From Cymbidium sinense (taxonomy: Eukaryota > Streptophyta > Magnoliopsida > Asparagales > Orchidaceae), in assembly GCA_021442155.1 (NCBI GenBank), contig CM038217.1, positions 146,569,143-146,633,142 on the forward strand: 64,000 nucleotides of DNA, read 5' to 3'. A program made the position numbers and the translations under genes. Shown here piece by piece: positions 26,620 to 39,515 of this stretch. The notes under the pieces are model-generated. The model worked only from the letters and a program-made list of their open reading frames with translations, ran no database searches and was not told the DNA's origin. Within the stretch, counting starts at the first letter, position 1. Each line of letters opens with the position of its first letter.

Positions 26620-27450
26620 CCTAATACTAGCTCCATTCAGCACGTCTCTGATTCACGCAGCCATAAAACTGAGCTCCCCCGTCATTTGGTTCGAGCAGCT
26701 GTCGATGCTCTCCTTCTATCCTCATCCCTATCTCCCGCAGCCCTTGCCTCTCCAATAAGTTGATCCAAGCTTCCATCGATTCTCCTCTCCACACAACCAA
26801 TATATATTCACTCTTCTCTCAGGCTATTATCTCCGGTGAACGCAAGCTCCAAACCAACCGAAATCAGTGCCAAAGCCACCACAACCCAAGTCTTCTCAGT
26901 CTTTCTTCAAGCCGCTGCATAGGCGCTTCTCCTACCTGCTGTTCAGGATGCTACCTCTTTCTCCATCTCCTTTATAGCCCAATTCGCAGCAGTCACAGGT
27001 TCCATCCAAGCCCAGTAAGCAGTACCCGGTGACCATCCTCCAAGACAACTCCCATCCACATTCGATTCAAGATGCATCCATGCCACATCATGCTTCAACT
27101 GATAAGCTCATCCTTATACCTACCCCTATCAAGGCTCCAGCATCTTAAGCCATAAGCCCTTGCAATAGATCCCATCCAGGTTGCTTCCCCTCTCTCTCGT
27201 GAGATGCTCCCACATTGAGCTCCCGCTGTCAGACTATCTTCTTCTCCCAACCGAGCACTTCATTCTTCCATTCGTCTCAGGTTTTCACTTCATAAGCTAG
27301 ACCTTCTCAATCTCTACTCCCAGCCGAATGTCTCCAATTATCCCGGCCTCCACGTTTCACAACCGAGGGGTAACTCTACTACCAGGTAGGTTCCTCTTGG
27401 CATTCCCTTTGCTCCTCTACAAACTTCTATCTTCTCTATAGTTAACTAAT
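26620..27450. other. C/T-rich block, leader-like, no gene
   Basis: This block is clearly richer in C than its surroundings and full of CTCC, TCTCC and CATCC words. The ORF of 90 codons at 26760-27032 shows no domain I recognise and its composition follows the block. It resembles the transcribed leader part of an LTR or an untranslated first exon. A splice-donor-like CCAG|GTAGG lies near 27386. I cannot decide between these. Confidence 0.3.
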
Positions 27451-29399
27451 TTGCATATCCTCTTTACAATTATTTTTCTCTTTCTTAAATAGAAACCAAA
27501 TCACTTGCCATCTCCAAAATCAAAAAGAATTATTGTTCAAAATCATTGCATCGCTTGTTAATTGTCCTTGCTGCTCATTTCAAAGGTATAACACAATGAG
27601 GTTTTGAATGTGTTAAAAATTGTATATTTTTGTTTCATTTTTTATGCAAGTGATCAAAGATCCTACTAAACTCAATAGGGTATAGTAGGTTTGAAGATCC
27701 CACCATACTCAATAGAGTGTAACGAGCCGTTTCAGCTACTGACCATCATCATTGCTCATTGCAAAAGTATAACATAAAGAAGCTTGAATGTGTGGAAATT
27801 ATATGTGTTTGCTATATGCAGGTGATCAAAAAATCCGCTAATACTTAATAGGGCTTAATGGGCATGAAGACTCGGCTACAGTGTCACAAGACACCACCTG
27901 TTACGCTCAATAGGGCACACAGGGTAAGGCAAAATAATTTTGATGCAGCACCCTATGCGGAGATAATGTCGGAATACTGTTGAAATACCACCAAAATTTC
28001 ATTGAATTTTTGGGACTTAAATTAAAAATTAATTGGATTTTAAATTAAAAATATAAAGTCTCAAAACAAAAAAAAAATAAATTCACAAAGATTGAATTTA
28101 AATGAGCTCAAAGAATATTAATATTAAATAAAATGAGCTAAGTGAGAATGATTATGGATAAAAATGTATATGCTAAACATGAGATTAAAATATGATAATA
28201 ATTTAGCAACATAAGACTAAATAGCTCATTTACATGCTATTACCAAATATAATGGTTTGTTGGCTAAGAAAAATTAACTGAATTTTTTTGGCTTATTTAA
28301 AATGATTGAAAGAGAATAAGCCAAATGCAAACATAATTTTGAATTCATGTCATACTCATAGGAAGGTTGCAAGAAGCTAAAAGGCTAATTTTCAAATTAG
28401 ATGGAGCTCAAACAAGCTCTAGAATGAGATTCACAAAGAACAAGCCTTTTTATTTAATGCATATATCGGAATGCCTAATTTAAAATGAATTAAAGAATGC
28501 TTCAATTGAATATAAAATTGATGCATATGAGATTTGTTGAGAGATATTTTCAAGTTAAAGTGAAAATATAATGAATTTCAAAAGAAATTTTCACTAAACA
28601 TGAGCAACTTGTTGGCATGCATAACTAAAGTTCATTAATGACTGCAAGCCAAATGATATTTGAGAATTAGAAAATTCAATAAGCAAGCTAAGTGTGAGCA
28701 AAACTACGATGTTTTGAATTACAACCTAAATCTATATCGTCACTGAATATATAATTCTTTGTACAAGCAGACAGAAGATGATATTAAATTAAATTTTACA
28801 TAAATTATGGAGCTTCATTCAATCCAAAAATTTTAAAAAAAAAATTCATTCTAATTGTAATTTTTAAAATTAATAATTTTATTAATTAGATAAAATTATC
28901 TAAGCTAAAACTACCTCCATGTGCTCGAATATAGGGATTTAGAGCATAAATTTTAATATCTAAAAAAGTTCTACAAGCTAAATTGGGATTAAATAATAAT
29001 AGAAAATTAATTTCATAATTTAAAAATAAAATAATCTAAATTATTAAATACTCATTTGTGCCCCAACATAGTGTTGAATGTTTAAATTCAGGTGTTTGAG
29101 GATGTTGCACGGGTTGAAACCATATTGACTTAAATGTCTTACACTGTAAACTATATAAATATTATGAAAAGAAGATAATTATTATGAAAGTTTGAGCATA
29201 TTTTAAAATTTAACATTCTAAACATATACTTATATATGTATTTTAACAAGTCAACGCATCCATATGGTGAGAGTTAAGTCCTGTTTTGAGTAATCAAATC
29301 CTCCTCCCATAGGGATTAGAGTCGATAAGATTGATTCTTTATGATAGAAAATTAAGTGATTAATCTCAATAAAGTTGCATATAAAAATTAATATAAAAT
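27451..29399. other. AT-rich non-coding stretch
   Basis: I see no gene. A phrase about a line long recurs twice near 27650-27720 (CTCAATAGGGTATAGTAGG and CTCAATAGAGTGTAACGAG) with a looser third version near 27845. Part of the 1.3-kb repeat (the AATCCTCCTCCCATAGG phrase near 29305) appears just before its second full copy. Confidence 0.4.
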
Positions 29400-30221
29400 G
29401 ACACCTTCAAGTTGATCACATTAAGACCACTCTTTCTTCTTTTGTAAAGTCTTTAATAATTTTAATATGGCTATTTCATGTTTAGAAATTCAAATATTTA
29501 ATTTCAAAAATCTTAAAAAATAATTATAGGTTTCAATCTATAGATCTAATCCTCCTCTTATATGAGTAGAGTTGACAATATCTAATATGATATAATAAGA
29601 TTTTAAAATTATAGACTCGATCCTTTGCAAGCAAAGAGCAGAGTTGACAAGGTCTACCCCGATAATAGCTGTGTTGATTGAGAATATCAACCAGAGGGAT
29701 TTACTATTATCAAAAAAAATTTAAAATCTTTAATGTTAAGTGAAATTTCTATCAATTATCAAGTATTTAAGCAAATTTCAAAATAAGAAAATTAATTAAA
29801 TAAAAATCCATCATAAAAAATAATAATAAATTCATCCATCTGCCTTCCGCAATTATTTGTCAAAGGTGACAAATTTAATGTTAACCCAAGCTCGCAAATG
29901 ACTCAATGTCATATTATACATACTACTATATTCACACTCAAAATGTTCTACACCAATAAGGACATGGTCTGTGTCCTCTGCCCACATGATTTGACCAGTA
30001 GGCTCCACATATGAAGTAATTACGATCAGAGCACTCTGATCACGTGGTTTGGCCAATAGACTCTATTAAATTACGGTCATAACTGTAGCCCGTATGTTTC
30101 CCAATGGTTTTCTACCCCTTTGAGTTGTGGATCATAGGGTATACCTAATAGGGCATAAAGCCTACTATTACCTAGAATGCAATTAAGATTGTCCCCTTTG
30201 ACAAATATCAACCCTAACCTA
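29400..30221. repeat. 1.3-kb direct repeat, right copy, left part
   Basis: This opens with the same GACACCTTCAAGTTGATCAC as the left copy and keeps the same landmark order. It breaks off at about 30221 within the phrase ACCCTAACCTA, which reads ACCCTAGTCTA in the left copy. The repeat resumes at about 32413. The minus-strand ORF of 67 codons at 29853-30056 lies inside it and is not a gene. Confidence 0.6.
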
Positions 30222-32412
30222 TGTTGGCTTAATGTGCCTGATGTTCAATATGATCAATTTTGATGATAACAAATAAATACTTGGATGTTTTAATGTATGT
30301 TTTATATTTTTCAGATATATTAACTGCTAATTACATATCAATATCTGTTTGAGAAAATTACAAGAATAGAAGAATGAAAGATAGATCAAAATGGATAATG
30401 TGAAGCTCAAGATACAATATTTTAGATTATATGCATTTATAACTATCTTAGTAATTCATATGAGTTCATTGGCATGAATCAATTTTCTCACAACTTTACA
30501 TATTATTTTTATTTATTTTAAATAATGACAATGAGGTTAATTTATATAAATCTCTATTTAGTTATCATTCAATTATATATTTCATACATAGCATTTGAAT
30601 TGTCAAAATAATAAATGATAATAAATTAAGACTACTAAGTGTAATTATTTTATTTACTTAATATAATTAAATATTTTAATTTAATTTGAAGGTTATAAGA
30701 TAACTAACATATGTATAATTATATACAAATTATATCATAATATTTAAACGTCAAATTTTAAAATTAACAAAAATATGTGAAATTTTATATTTTAGCCAAA
30801 GTCATTTTATAATCAAGAAATTTATATCTGATTTCATCTCCAATGATTCCTTGGATTTTTTTTTCCCTTTAATTTGATAGGTTACATGACCCATGTTTGA
30901 TTAAAATTAAATTTAATATGACTTTTCAAACATTAGCTCATTTTAATAATGAATGCATGATACATGCTTTGAATATATTAAGAGTCATATTAGATTATTT
31001 TTGACTTGCCCATGTGAACAGCCAAATTTTGGCTATTTGAATTTAATATTTATTTAATATAAATTATATTTTTATTAAATATTAAATTATTATATGATAA
31101 AATGATGTTAGAATAATATATTTTTTGAAATAATTCAAAATGACCTTCTTGCCTATAAATAGCTCTCATTCTCTTCATGAAAGCATTCCTCATTCAAATT
31201 CAAAATCTATCCAGCAAATCTAAAAGAAAATCTCTTAGATTTTCCTTACAAGTGTTTTTCAAATATTGCAATATCAAATCCTTGGTTTGGAAGCTTCAAC
31301 ATCTTCAACTAAGCAAGCTTTCTCAAATTACTTGAGTTTATTTTCTTGATCTTAATCCTTTTTTAGTTGTTCATGCTATTTTCACCATCTATTTATTCTT
31401 TCCAATTTATACTTTTTGGTGGATTAGTCTTTGAACATTGTTTTCCAGATCATTTCTCAATCATTTCTTTGTGAAAAACTTTTGTGATAGTTTGTAGGAT
31501 CTATTTCAACTTGTTGAAATTTTTAACTTCCTACAAATTTCTTTGGGTTTCTTGAAATATTTCTTCATTGGTCTTATTTTGAAAGATCATTTATTCTTAG
31601 ATCTATTTTAGAAGTATATTTTAAGTATTTTAAATTAAATTATTGTGCTAAATTATTTTCATATTTGCTAGATCTCTCTTTTTAATTAAAAGCTTACTAG
31701 CCTACTTAGATATATCATATACTCATTTTATTTAAGTATTTTATGATCATTAGCATTAATTGAAAGAATCTTTTTGGTTAAAATAAAATAAATTATTTCT
31801 TGCCAAAATTTATTTTATTGTGCAAAAAAAATATTGTGAATTTATTTTGAAATCATTTTTATGTTAGTCTACAAATTATAATAACATAAATATCTTAATA
31901 AGATCACTTTAAGATATTTATTTTATTATTTCTTATCAATATTAACTTAGCATTTTATCTTGCCAAATTTTTAAGTTGTAAAGTGATCGTTTATATGTTG
32001 TGAGATCATTTTTTTTGAATTGGATAGCTTGGTATAATTGTAAGAGATTTATTTTATCAAAATTTATTATTTTGTATTTTTCTTTTCGTGCTGTAAAATT
32101 TGGATTATGGTTGTACTCGCCCCTTTGTATGAGAATGCATATTATTGTAGGGGTTGTACTCACCCCATTATAGAAGAGTACTATTTGTAAGTTATTTTTG
32201 CATTTAGTGGATTCCAGTCGTAGCGTGGGCGTGATTTTACCAAACCACATAAAAATTGTATTGTCTCTCTTTACTTTCTATTTTTATTTTTACATTAAGA
32301 ATTGTATCTTGTCATTATAAAATTAAAATTAATTTTTATTAAAACTTAAAATTTAAGATTTAACTTTTAATGTCATATTCATTCACCCCGTCTTGGTGTA
32401 TAGTTCACCCCA
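30222..32412 (+). mobile_element. LTR-like insertion (probable solo LTR, copia type)
   Basis: This 2.2-kb segment interrupts the right copy of the 1.3-kb repeat and is absent from the left copy. It begins TGTTGG and contains the phrase GATCAATTTTGATGATAACAA near 30256, like the start of several plant Sirevirus-type copia LTRs. A promoter-like CCTATAAATAGC is at 31152-31163. A U5-like phrase, GTAGCGTGGGCGTGA then CCAAACCACATAAAAATTG, lies near 32220-32260. No gag or pol homology is inside. Its length is large for this LTR class and I found no clean 5-bp target duplication, so the exact ends are uncertain by some bases. The minus-strand ORF at 31942-32250 is a shadow. Confidence 0.45.
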
Positions 32413-32854
32413 ATGTCTCCTTAGATGATGCAACTCATGGCTGTTGATAAGGATCCTTCGGTAGGTTCGGTCGACCACCTCCTCTAACTAAGAGAACCAG
32501 CGATCATGACTACCTGGGATGATGGAACCATGGGATCTTAATCAGGCGCATCATCATTCCCCCAACCATATGCTTCAGGCATTTAAAAAAATGATGAATT
32601 TCATTAAATTTTAAATTCGAATCATTCTTTATTGTAATTAATGACTTAGTAATCTAATGAAAGTTTTCTCTCCTTGGGAGGAGGTAATTAACTATAGGTG
32701 CTAAAACCTAAAATCCTCACAAAATGAGGGCAAAATCTCTGGGTAGTATCTTATTTATCCACTACAAACAATCATCTGGCTTTTGAAAATTTTGTTTGGA
32801 ACAAAATCTAAACTCTCATTTATCGAGAGGTCGGGCGTAAATTTTTGGAGCCCA
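32413..32854. repeat. 1.3-kb direct repeat, right copy, right part
   Basis: This continues the right copy after the insertion. It matches 20168-20643, including the words CCCCCAACCATATGCTTCA, AAATGAGGGCAAAATCTCTGGG and TTATTTATCCACTACAAACA. Similarity ends near a GAGCCCA word. Confidence 0.6.
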
Positions 32855-33136
32855 CAAGTCAGTATCTTGCGACACCGCCGCTTAGAGAGTCTTCAAATAC
32901 TTGTAATTTCAATTCATATTTTAATTTTGAACTTATAATTCATTTTGTGTTAAATTAGTTAAGTCCTCTGTTAGTCCAAACTTCAGCATCCTCCCGACAC
33001 CTTCCCTACATAGGGGGCTACATTGAGAGTGCTAGAGCCTTCCTACCATGCTTAAGAAAGCATGCATAGTCAGTGTCTTACGACATTATAACTTAAGGAG
33101 TCTTCCAAACCCACCATGCTTAAAAAAGCATGCATG
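32855..33136. repeat. Paired direct repeats and hairpin-forming words
   Basis: The phrase AGTCAGTATCTTGCGACACC (near 32858) recurs in changed form near 33068 (AGTCAGTGTCTTACGACATT). Each is followed about 20 bases later by GAGTCTTC. The hairpin-forming phrase ACCATGCTTAA-(G/A)-AAAGCATGCAT occurs twice, near 33046 and 33114. No gene is present. Confidence 0.55.
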
Positions 33137-33520
33137 GGCCTCTTCAATAAAAAATGGACAAGCGGGGACTTTGGTTGTCGGCATCGAAGGAGACGAAGGT
33201 TGTGCGGATACATACACAGGATGACGGTGTCACGTAGAGGCGTCGCGGATGTGCATTCAAGTATATGTGGGTTTCTGCGCGTGCGACTGGGGGATGGTAG
33301 CATTCGGCCTCAGTTCATTCATTAGAGGCTGGCTGTAGATGTGCACAATCCACCATGTGGGGCCGTTTGCCGGGACTGATCGAAGAAACGGCGGTGCTCA
33401 CCGAGACGGGCGAAAGCCGGAAGGAAGCTTGCATCCATGTGTGAGGGAGCTCGGGAGTGGGATTAGGGCCGACTGTGGGAGTTTTTTGGGCTGTGGGGAG
33501 TTAGGGTTAGGGAATAAGAG
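33137..33520. other. GC-rich island, no recognised gene
   Basis: This is sharply richer in G and C than the surrounding DNA. Short ORFs on both strands (33116-33325 plus, 33339-33548 plus, 33070-33303 minus) overlap each other and have no domain I recognise. It could be a fragment of an element leader or of a lost exon. Confidence 0.35.
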
Positions 33521-33927
33521 ATGTATTTATATGATTTTTCTTATTTAATTATTTAATTAGTCTTAATTTGGATATTAGTGATGATATTATTACATGGGCA
33601 ATATACATATCAATCTTGGGTTATTCTGATGTTTCAGACATAACAGCGCAGTCTATTTTGTTATCAGAGGTCATTTGATTCAAGTCAATGTCGAATCATA
33701 TCAGTTTTAGGTCAAAACTACGTGTTGCCGCTTCTGTTCATTTAATATTCGTGCAGACTCGTCCGAATTGAGCATGTAAGTTTTGACATTTTGATGCTAA
33801 CAGCATGATCAATTTCATGAATGGAGATTGTTTGGACATTGTCGCAGCCTCCTGACTTTGATATATGTATTTGCGCATTGGCTGATCAATCTCTTGATTT
33901 GTTAATTGTTAATTGTAGAATTATATA

Positions 33928-33930
<3 letters not shown>

Positions 33931-33973
<43 letters not shown>
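33931..33973. repeat. (TA)n microsatellite
   Basis: An uninterrupted TA run of about 43 bp. Confidence 0.95.
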
Positions 33974-33975
<2 letters not shown>

Positions 33976-36882
33976 ATCAATTTCAATGTTCTGAACATGA
34001 TGATGAAGTCCGTTCATCAAATGGAGATCATTTCGACTAGTTTTGGTGATGCCTAGTGCATTTCAGCTCTAATTTGCATGATGTTGTATCCGAAGTCGGA
34101 CAACTTCATCTTGTGAGCTCGACTCGAGTTATGATGCATGCATGGAGGTCAACACCTTCTACCTAAGCCTAATAAAATGTAAGCAATTGCAATAAGACTT
34201 ATAACTTGATCCTTAAAATATTAAAAAAAGTCCTACTTTGATCATGTAATTCTATCTATATGGGATAGACGATTAAACCTACTAAGTAATTTAAATTATA
34301 TAAAATTAAGTGTATATAAATAAAAGTTATAGCAATATTATTATATAAAAATTGTGACTTTCAACTTTGCCATTAAAGTGAAGGTTGCTTGCCCTTCTAG
34401 GCTATGAAATGTATTATCTTATTTAAGTAGGAAAGAGCATTTTATATGTTATGAGACTTGCTCAAGTTCTATATGATGTGTATCAATAGAGAGATATTTA
34501 ATACTTATAAAATAAGCTATTCATTTTAAACCATATAACAAACAAAATTGATGTTGATATTTCAATAAAAACACTAAAGGGAGCAATGATTAATTAATCA
34601 TTAGCTTAAAAAGAATGTATGCATATTTTTTTATATGAAATCAAATCCTATGATTGATTTTTTAAGTTGTTTAATAGATTAAAGGTAGAAATTGTAATCA
34701 AGACCATTCATAATACATAAAAAGTAAAAAGTTCAAGATTATTTGAAAGCAATATAAATCAATCACCATAATTCTAAATATTAAAAGAATAGGTAATGTT
34801 TATATTCTAGTTGGGTTTTATAATATACTCCAATTAAGATATAAAAAACCAAATGTAGTTGAGCTATGCTTAATATAATTTAGCCATAATTTAAAATATA
34901 TATATGAGTGTCATATAGTGTCTTCTAATCTTATTGCACTTTGCTAATCCTAGATGTCTAACATTTTGGATTGTCTCACATATTAATTTAATTTTTCTTG
35001 ATAAAATGTGCAAAGATAAGCAAGAATATATAAAATTGCTCATACATAGACCTAAAATTTCTTATGATTTTTAATTGGCCTATTATAATATAATATTATT
35101 TATCATTTAGTTTCTTTTAAGATACAAACAATATAGCACACACATAAAATATATTTCCATTATAGTACATATAACTATAGTAAAATAACTTAGCCATCTT
35201 ATCAGTACATCACTCATTAAGTGATAAAAATGCATGACCTAAGTACATTTGAATCATATGAAGCCTAAGTATGTAATTATCACATAATCTAACATATGTT
35301 AAACTTGTGTAAGTTAGCACCTAATCAATATTTGATGTGTAAGTAATAAGTGTGAATGAAAGTATTCACATTCATTAATCAAGAATGGTTTCAATATAAG
35401 CTAATAATTATTATTATTAATTACTTAGAGGATTCTCAAATATATTTTATGACTTACGGGTTTCATTATCAACACTTGGCAATAAATTCATTCTTTTAAA
35501 TTGAATTATGGACTTTTGTTGAGAGAAAATGAGAAAGTTCTTAACGTTAAAGGAGGAGGTATTTCAATGATTTGCAGTAAGATTCTCTTCTTCTCTCTAA
35601 GACTTTTCTTCTTTTAGGCCATCCTTTCTTCTCTTTGTGCAAGAGTAACATGGATTACTAAATAAACAATTAGATAAAATCTTTTCTAATATTAAGATTT
35701 AACGGAAATCACATTTTACTTTATAGGCAAGTAATCTTCTTAAATCCTAAGTTCATGTTCATAGAACAATTGAATATCTCCTTTAGTATAATATTAATGC
35801 TATTATGCTCCAATTTAATCTAATATATTAGTGAAAAGTGGATGTGGCCATTCTATATTCATAAATAAATGGCCTATCAAAAAAGATATTAAAAGAAGTA
35901 TCTAGATTGATTATGTGGAAAGGGAAGGAGTATTTTCAATCTTGTCAACTTAATAGGAGTGGTTAAGAGATATCAATATGGGTTGGGATGTAGACGTTGG
36001 CAACTCATTTAATGAAAAGATATAAGGCTTGTGTTTGTTTCAGTCTAAGAAGAGAGCAAGGATGAGTGACATGTGGCTCAGGGAAAGGAATTGTGAAACA
36101 TTAGGATAGAGGGGAGGCCTATGTGTGATTGAGAATCAAGACCTTGTTTCCTTAGGGGACTTTTCTACTTAAAGTATCTAAATTGATAATTTTTTATATG
36201 AATTGTGTGCGTGCATGTGTGTGTATGCATTAAGATGAAGTAAAAATGAATAACAATATATAAAGATAATAATAAAGAATTTATAGTATTTATAAAATAT
36301 TGAATGTCAAATGTTATTATAGACCATGCTTAGTGATGCAAAGGGCTATTATTATATGCTTGTTATACTTAGTATTCCAAATTAAAGGTTGTTATTAATA
36401 ACATACCATGCATATTGATAAAATGGGCTACAAATCTAAATCCATTATACTTGTGATATGTAGGCCTTCATTATGCTTGATGATATAATGAGATTAGAGA
36501 TGAGTAAGAAAGATAGATCATTATGTTGTGTGATGTGGTGCCATTCTTCTTGATTGACATGTGAGAAGACACAATACCATATTATGTAATCTTAATCTAA
36601 TTGTAATCTTCTTACGTAAAGGAGACATGATGTTTTACTTTATTTTAATTATATTTTCTTACTTTTTAAAATGAAAAAAAATGTTAATAGAATATGATTA
36701 AAATAGTGTTAAAAAGGGATTTATAATGATATAAGTTAATAGAAAAATTATTTTTAAAGGAATCCCTTCCAACTTAAAGGATGAGTTGCAAACTAAACTT
36801 AGAACTTAAAATTATTGAACATATTTATAATTAATAATTCAAATGATATATTGAGTTATGAACAAGAGAGATTATTACGTAC
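33974..36882. other. AT-rich intergenic stretch, no gene seen
   Basis: About 2.9 kb with no ORF of note, no recognised domain and no clear repeat structure. Confidence 0.5.
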
Positions 36883-37146
36883 AGAGTTTGGATGTATCTT
36901 TACATTCGAACTTCAATAACATACACCATGTAACACTCAGCTAATATATAGTTATTTTGTATTGACTCTGAAGTGTTATGTATTGATGTGTATTGATGTT
37001 ATATTAATTGTATAATAATATACATCATCTATATACACAGCTATACCTTAACACTTTTTAGCAATACTTAGTAAGTGTGTATTCACTGAGCACTATTTGA
37101 CATTATGTTATCAGAGTCTGGATATAACTTTCTACATCCAGACTCC
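36883..37146. mobile_element. Hairpin-ended element of about 260 bp (MITE-like)
   Basis: Both ends fold on themselves. At the left, AGTTTGGATGT (36885-36895) pairs with ACATTCGAACT (36902-36912), 9 of 11 positions. At the right, GAGTCTGGAT (37114-37123) pairs perfectly with ATCCAGACTC (37136-37145) across a 12-base loop. The two ends are also inverted repeats of each other: GAGTTTGGATGTA at 36884 against the complement of 37133-37145, 12 of 13. The interior is AT-rich and non-coding. A foldback element or a MITE with sub-terminal hairpins is plausible. No target duplication was established. Confidence 0.45.
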
Positions 37147-37859
37147 TCACATAATAATATTAATATTTTTTAGTGAGCAATGATGGAGGGATTGTATCTC
37201 AAAAAAAAACTTAAGTGAATTAGTGTGTTAATTTATAATTTGAAAAAAAAATGATATTTTATACTAAAGAAGACTTTATTTTACCTGAGTTAAAATATAC
37301 ACAATTTGTATAAAAACATTTTGTTTAGTAATTTAAATGAATATTAGTAAATCTATTATCACTTCCATTGTTCCTTCAATTAAGACATATGTTCATGGCT
37401 AGTCTTTGGGGATTGATTAGATTGATTGTCCGGAGTGTGGCAACAACTTTTATTAAAAATTAATTCACATGCGGCTAAATATATAACTTAATTTGTCCCT
37501 CCACTCATGACCTCTCTTAATTTCGAACACCTTTCTTTTTTTTTTCTTATCTCTCCCACTCTTAGTCCTTACTTGCACCACATAGCATCATTTATGCATT
37601 AATGTTAGACCATCTTCTCTATTATAGCTTATATTGAATACATCAACTCTAAACTAAAACCTTAACCATCTCATAAAATTAATTATAGCAAATGAACCAC
37701 TTTTAAATTTCTATGATTACATCCATGCTCAGATCCTCTCCTCATTAGCATCAATCTTTCCTTTCCTTTAAACTCTTAACCCTAACTTATTGGTCTTATG
37801 CTTCTTCCACTTCTTCATTACATCTCTCCATTCTAATTCTCAATATGCTTCAATGTCTT
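37147..37859. other. AT-rich intergenic stretch, no gene seen
   Basis: This lies between the hairpin element and the copia LTR. It has no coding signal. Confidence 0.45.
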
Positions 37860-38449
37860 TATTACGAAAAAATAAAGAAAAAAATTATAACGTTATATTA
37901 TAACGCTATAATAACATTATGATATATAATGTTATTCTTAATGCTATTATTCTAACATTATTATAATAAAAATATTAATTATGTAACTTGTATCATAAAT
38001 TAAATAAATACAAATAAATTAATTCATACCTTAAAATAGCAGCTAGTAACAGCTATAAATCATAATTATGTGATTTAATATTTGGCTCTCATCTTTCACC
38101 TATAAATAGATAATAATGTGAGCTTGAATGGTATGATGAAATTTGAACATTCTCTCTTCCTTTCTCCATTCACAAATTTTCTTATTATTCTCTTCATTTC
38201 ATTTTTGGGCAACAAGAGACATGTGATTAGTTCAAAATTTTGTCAATCAGTCATGGTGCACTCGCGATCAAGGCAAGGGGATGGGTTGTATCTCACGAGT
38301 AGAAAAGAGAGCAGCAAATTGGTGCACCCAATGGTTGATCAGCTTGCCTCCCTCCCATGCTATTTCAATCTCATTACTTTTATTTTTATTTGCTTAGTTG
38401 TGTTAAATTTATTTATTAATTTCTATTTTATTTCCTTATAGTTCTAACA
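37860..38449 (+). repeat. 5' LTR of the copia element
   Basis: This runs from TATTACGAAAAAATAAAG to GTTCTAACA. The first dinucleotide is TA where the 3' LTR keeps TG. A promoter-like CCTATAAATAG lies near 38099. It is about 35 bp longer than the 3' LTR, mostly from extra ATAACGTTATA-like sequence near its start. Confidence 0.85.
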
Positions 38450-38508
38450 ATCTTACAGCAGATCAAAATATTTTCTTTGTTTTAATTATTTTCATCAATT
38501 AAAAAAAT

Positions 38509-39420
38509 ATGTCTACACAAATATCGCTTCATCATGATGATGTTAAGCTGAAAAAATTTATAGGAACACACTTTAAAAGATGGGAAAAAAAACTATATAT
38601 TGGTTGACATGTTTAGGATTAATTTCTGCAATAAATAATCCTCCTTCTTCTAAACCTAATTCGGAAAGAGAAAATAATTCTTCTTTCAATTAAAAGTTAG
38701 GGAAAGAAAAAACTCCACAAGAGATTGATTTTCTTTATCTTGGATGCATTCTTAGTATTATTTCCGATCATCTTTATAACATATTTTGTACATCAATATC
38801 TTCTTTTGAGCTTTGTAAAGCACTTGAATCAAAATATGGAAACGAAGATGTGGATCTAGAAAAATATTCAGTAGAATCATTCAATGAATATAAAATGAGT
38901 GATTCTCGCACCGTATTAGATCAAGTAAATGAAATTCAAGATTTTATTCATGATTTAAAAGAACATGGCATTAGCATGACGAAAGCATTTATAGTTGCAT
39001 AGATAATGAAAAAATTATTACAATCATGGAGTCAATTTGCACTTAGACATAATAGAAATAAGATGTCTCTTAATATTATTATTACACTTAGAATAGAAAA
39101 AATAAAAAGATAAAGATAAAACTCTCATTGAAATTGAATCTCAAATACATGCCAATCTAACAAAAAAGAGTAATTTTAAATGAAAAAAATTTTAAACCGT
39201 TTAATAAAAAGTTTAAGAAACAAATTTTACACAAGTTTAACAATAAAAATAAAAAGCATAATGAGATTCAATGTTTGGTATGCAGGAGAACCAATCATCT
39301 TACAAAGACTTATTATTATCAAAAAGATAAGACATCTAAAGAAAATAACAAGACCTTTGAGCAAAATTGATCTCAATCATAAACTAATATGATAACTTCC
39401 AATGACAATGGTTCACTTCC
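38509..39420 (+). pseudogene. copia gag with zinc knuckle (broken)
   Basis: An ATG at 38509 opens a gag-like protein with the KKFIGTHFKRWEKKL phrase typical of plant copia capsids. It is stopped after about 33 codons and then continues through several frames. The zinc knuckle is readable at 39272-39313 as C-x2-C-x4-H-x4-Y; the last ligand, normally Cys, is Tyr. Nucleic-acid binding by this copy would be lost. Confidence 0.75.
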
Positions 39421-39470
39421 TTTGAGGTATGTTAGCCCATCATTTGAGATTAATTTTTCATATTATTCTA

Positions 39471-39515
39471 CTGATTGGTGGATAGATACCAGGGCAATTA
39501 TACATGTAAGTTTTT
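39471..39515 (+). pseudogene. copia aspartic protease motif (inactive)
   Basis: The phrase WWIDTRAIIHV stands where family members have W-x-x-D-[ST]-G-A. The Gly of the catalytic loop is Arg (AGG where GGG is expected), which should abolish activity. Confidence 0.65.

Noticed and set aside
33070..33548. Overlapping ORFs on both strands of the GC-rich island
   Set aside because: Length is what high GC alone gives; no domain, no splice context and overlapping strands.
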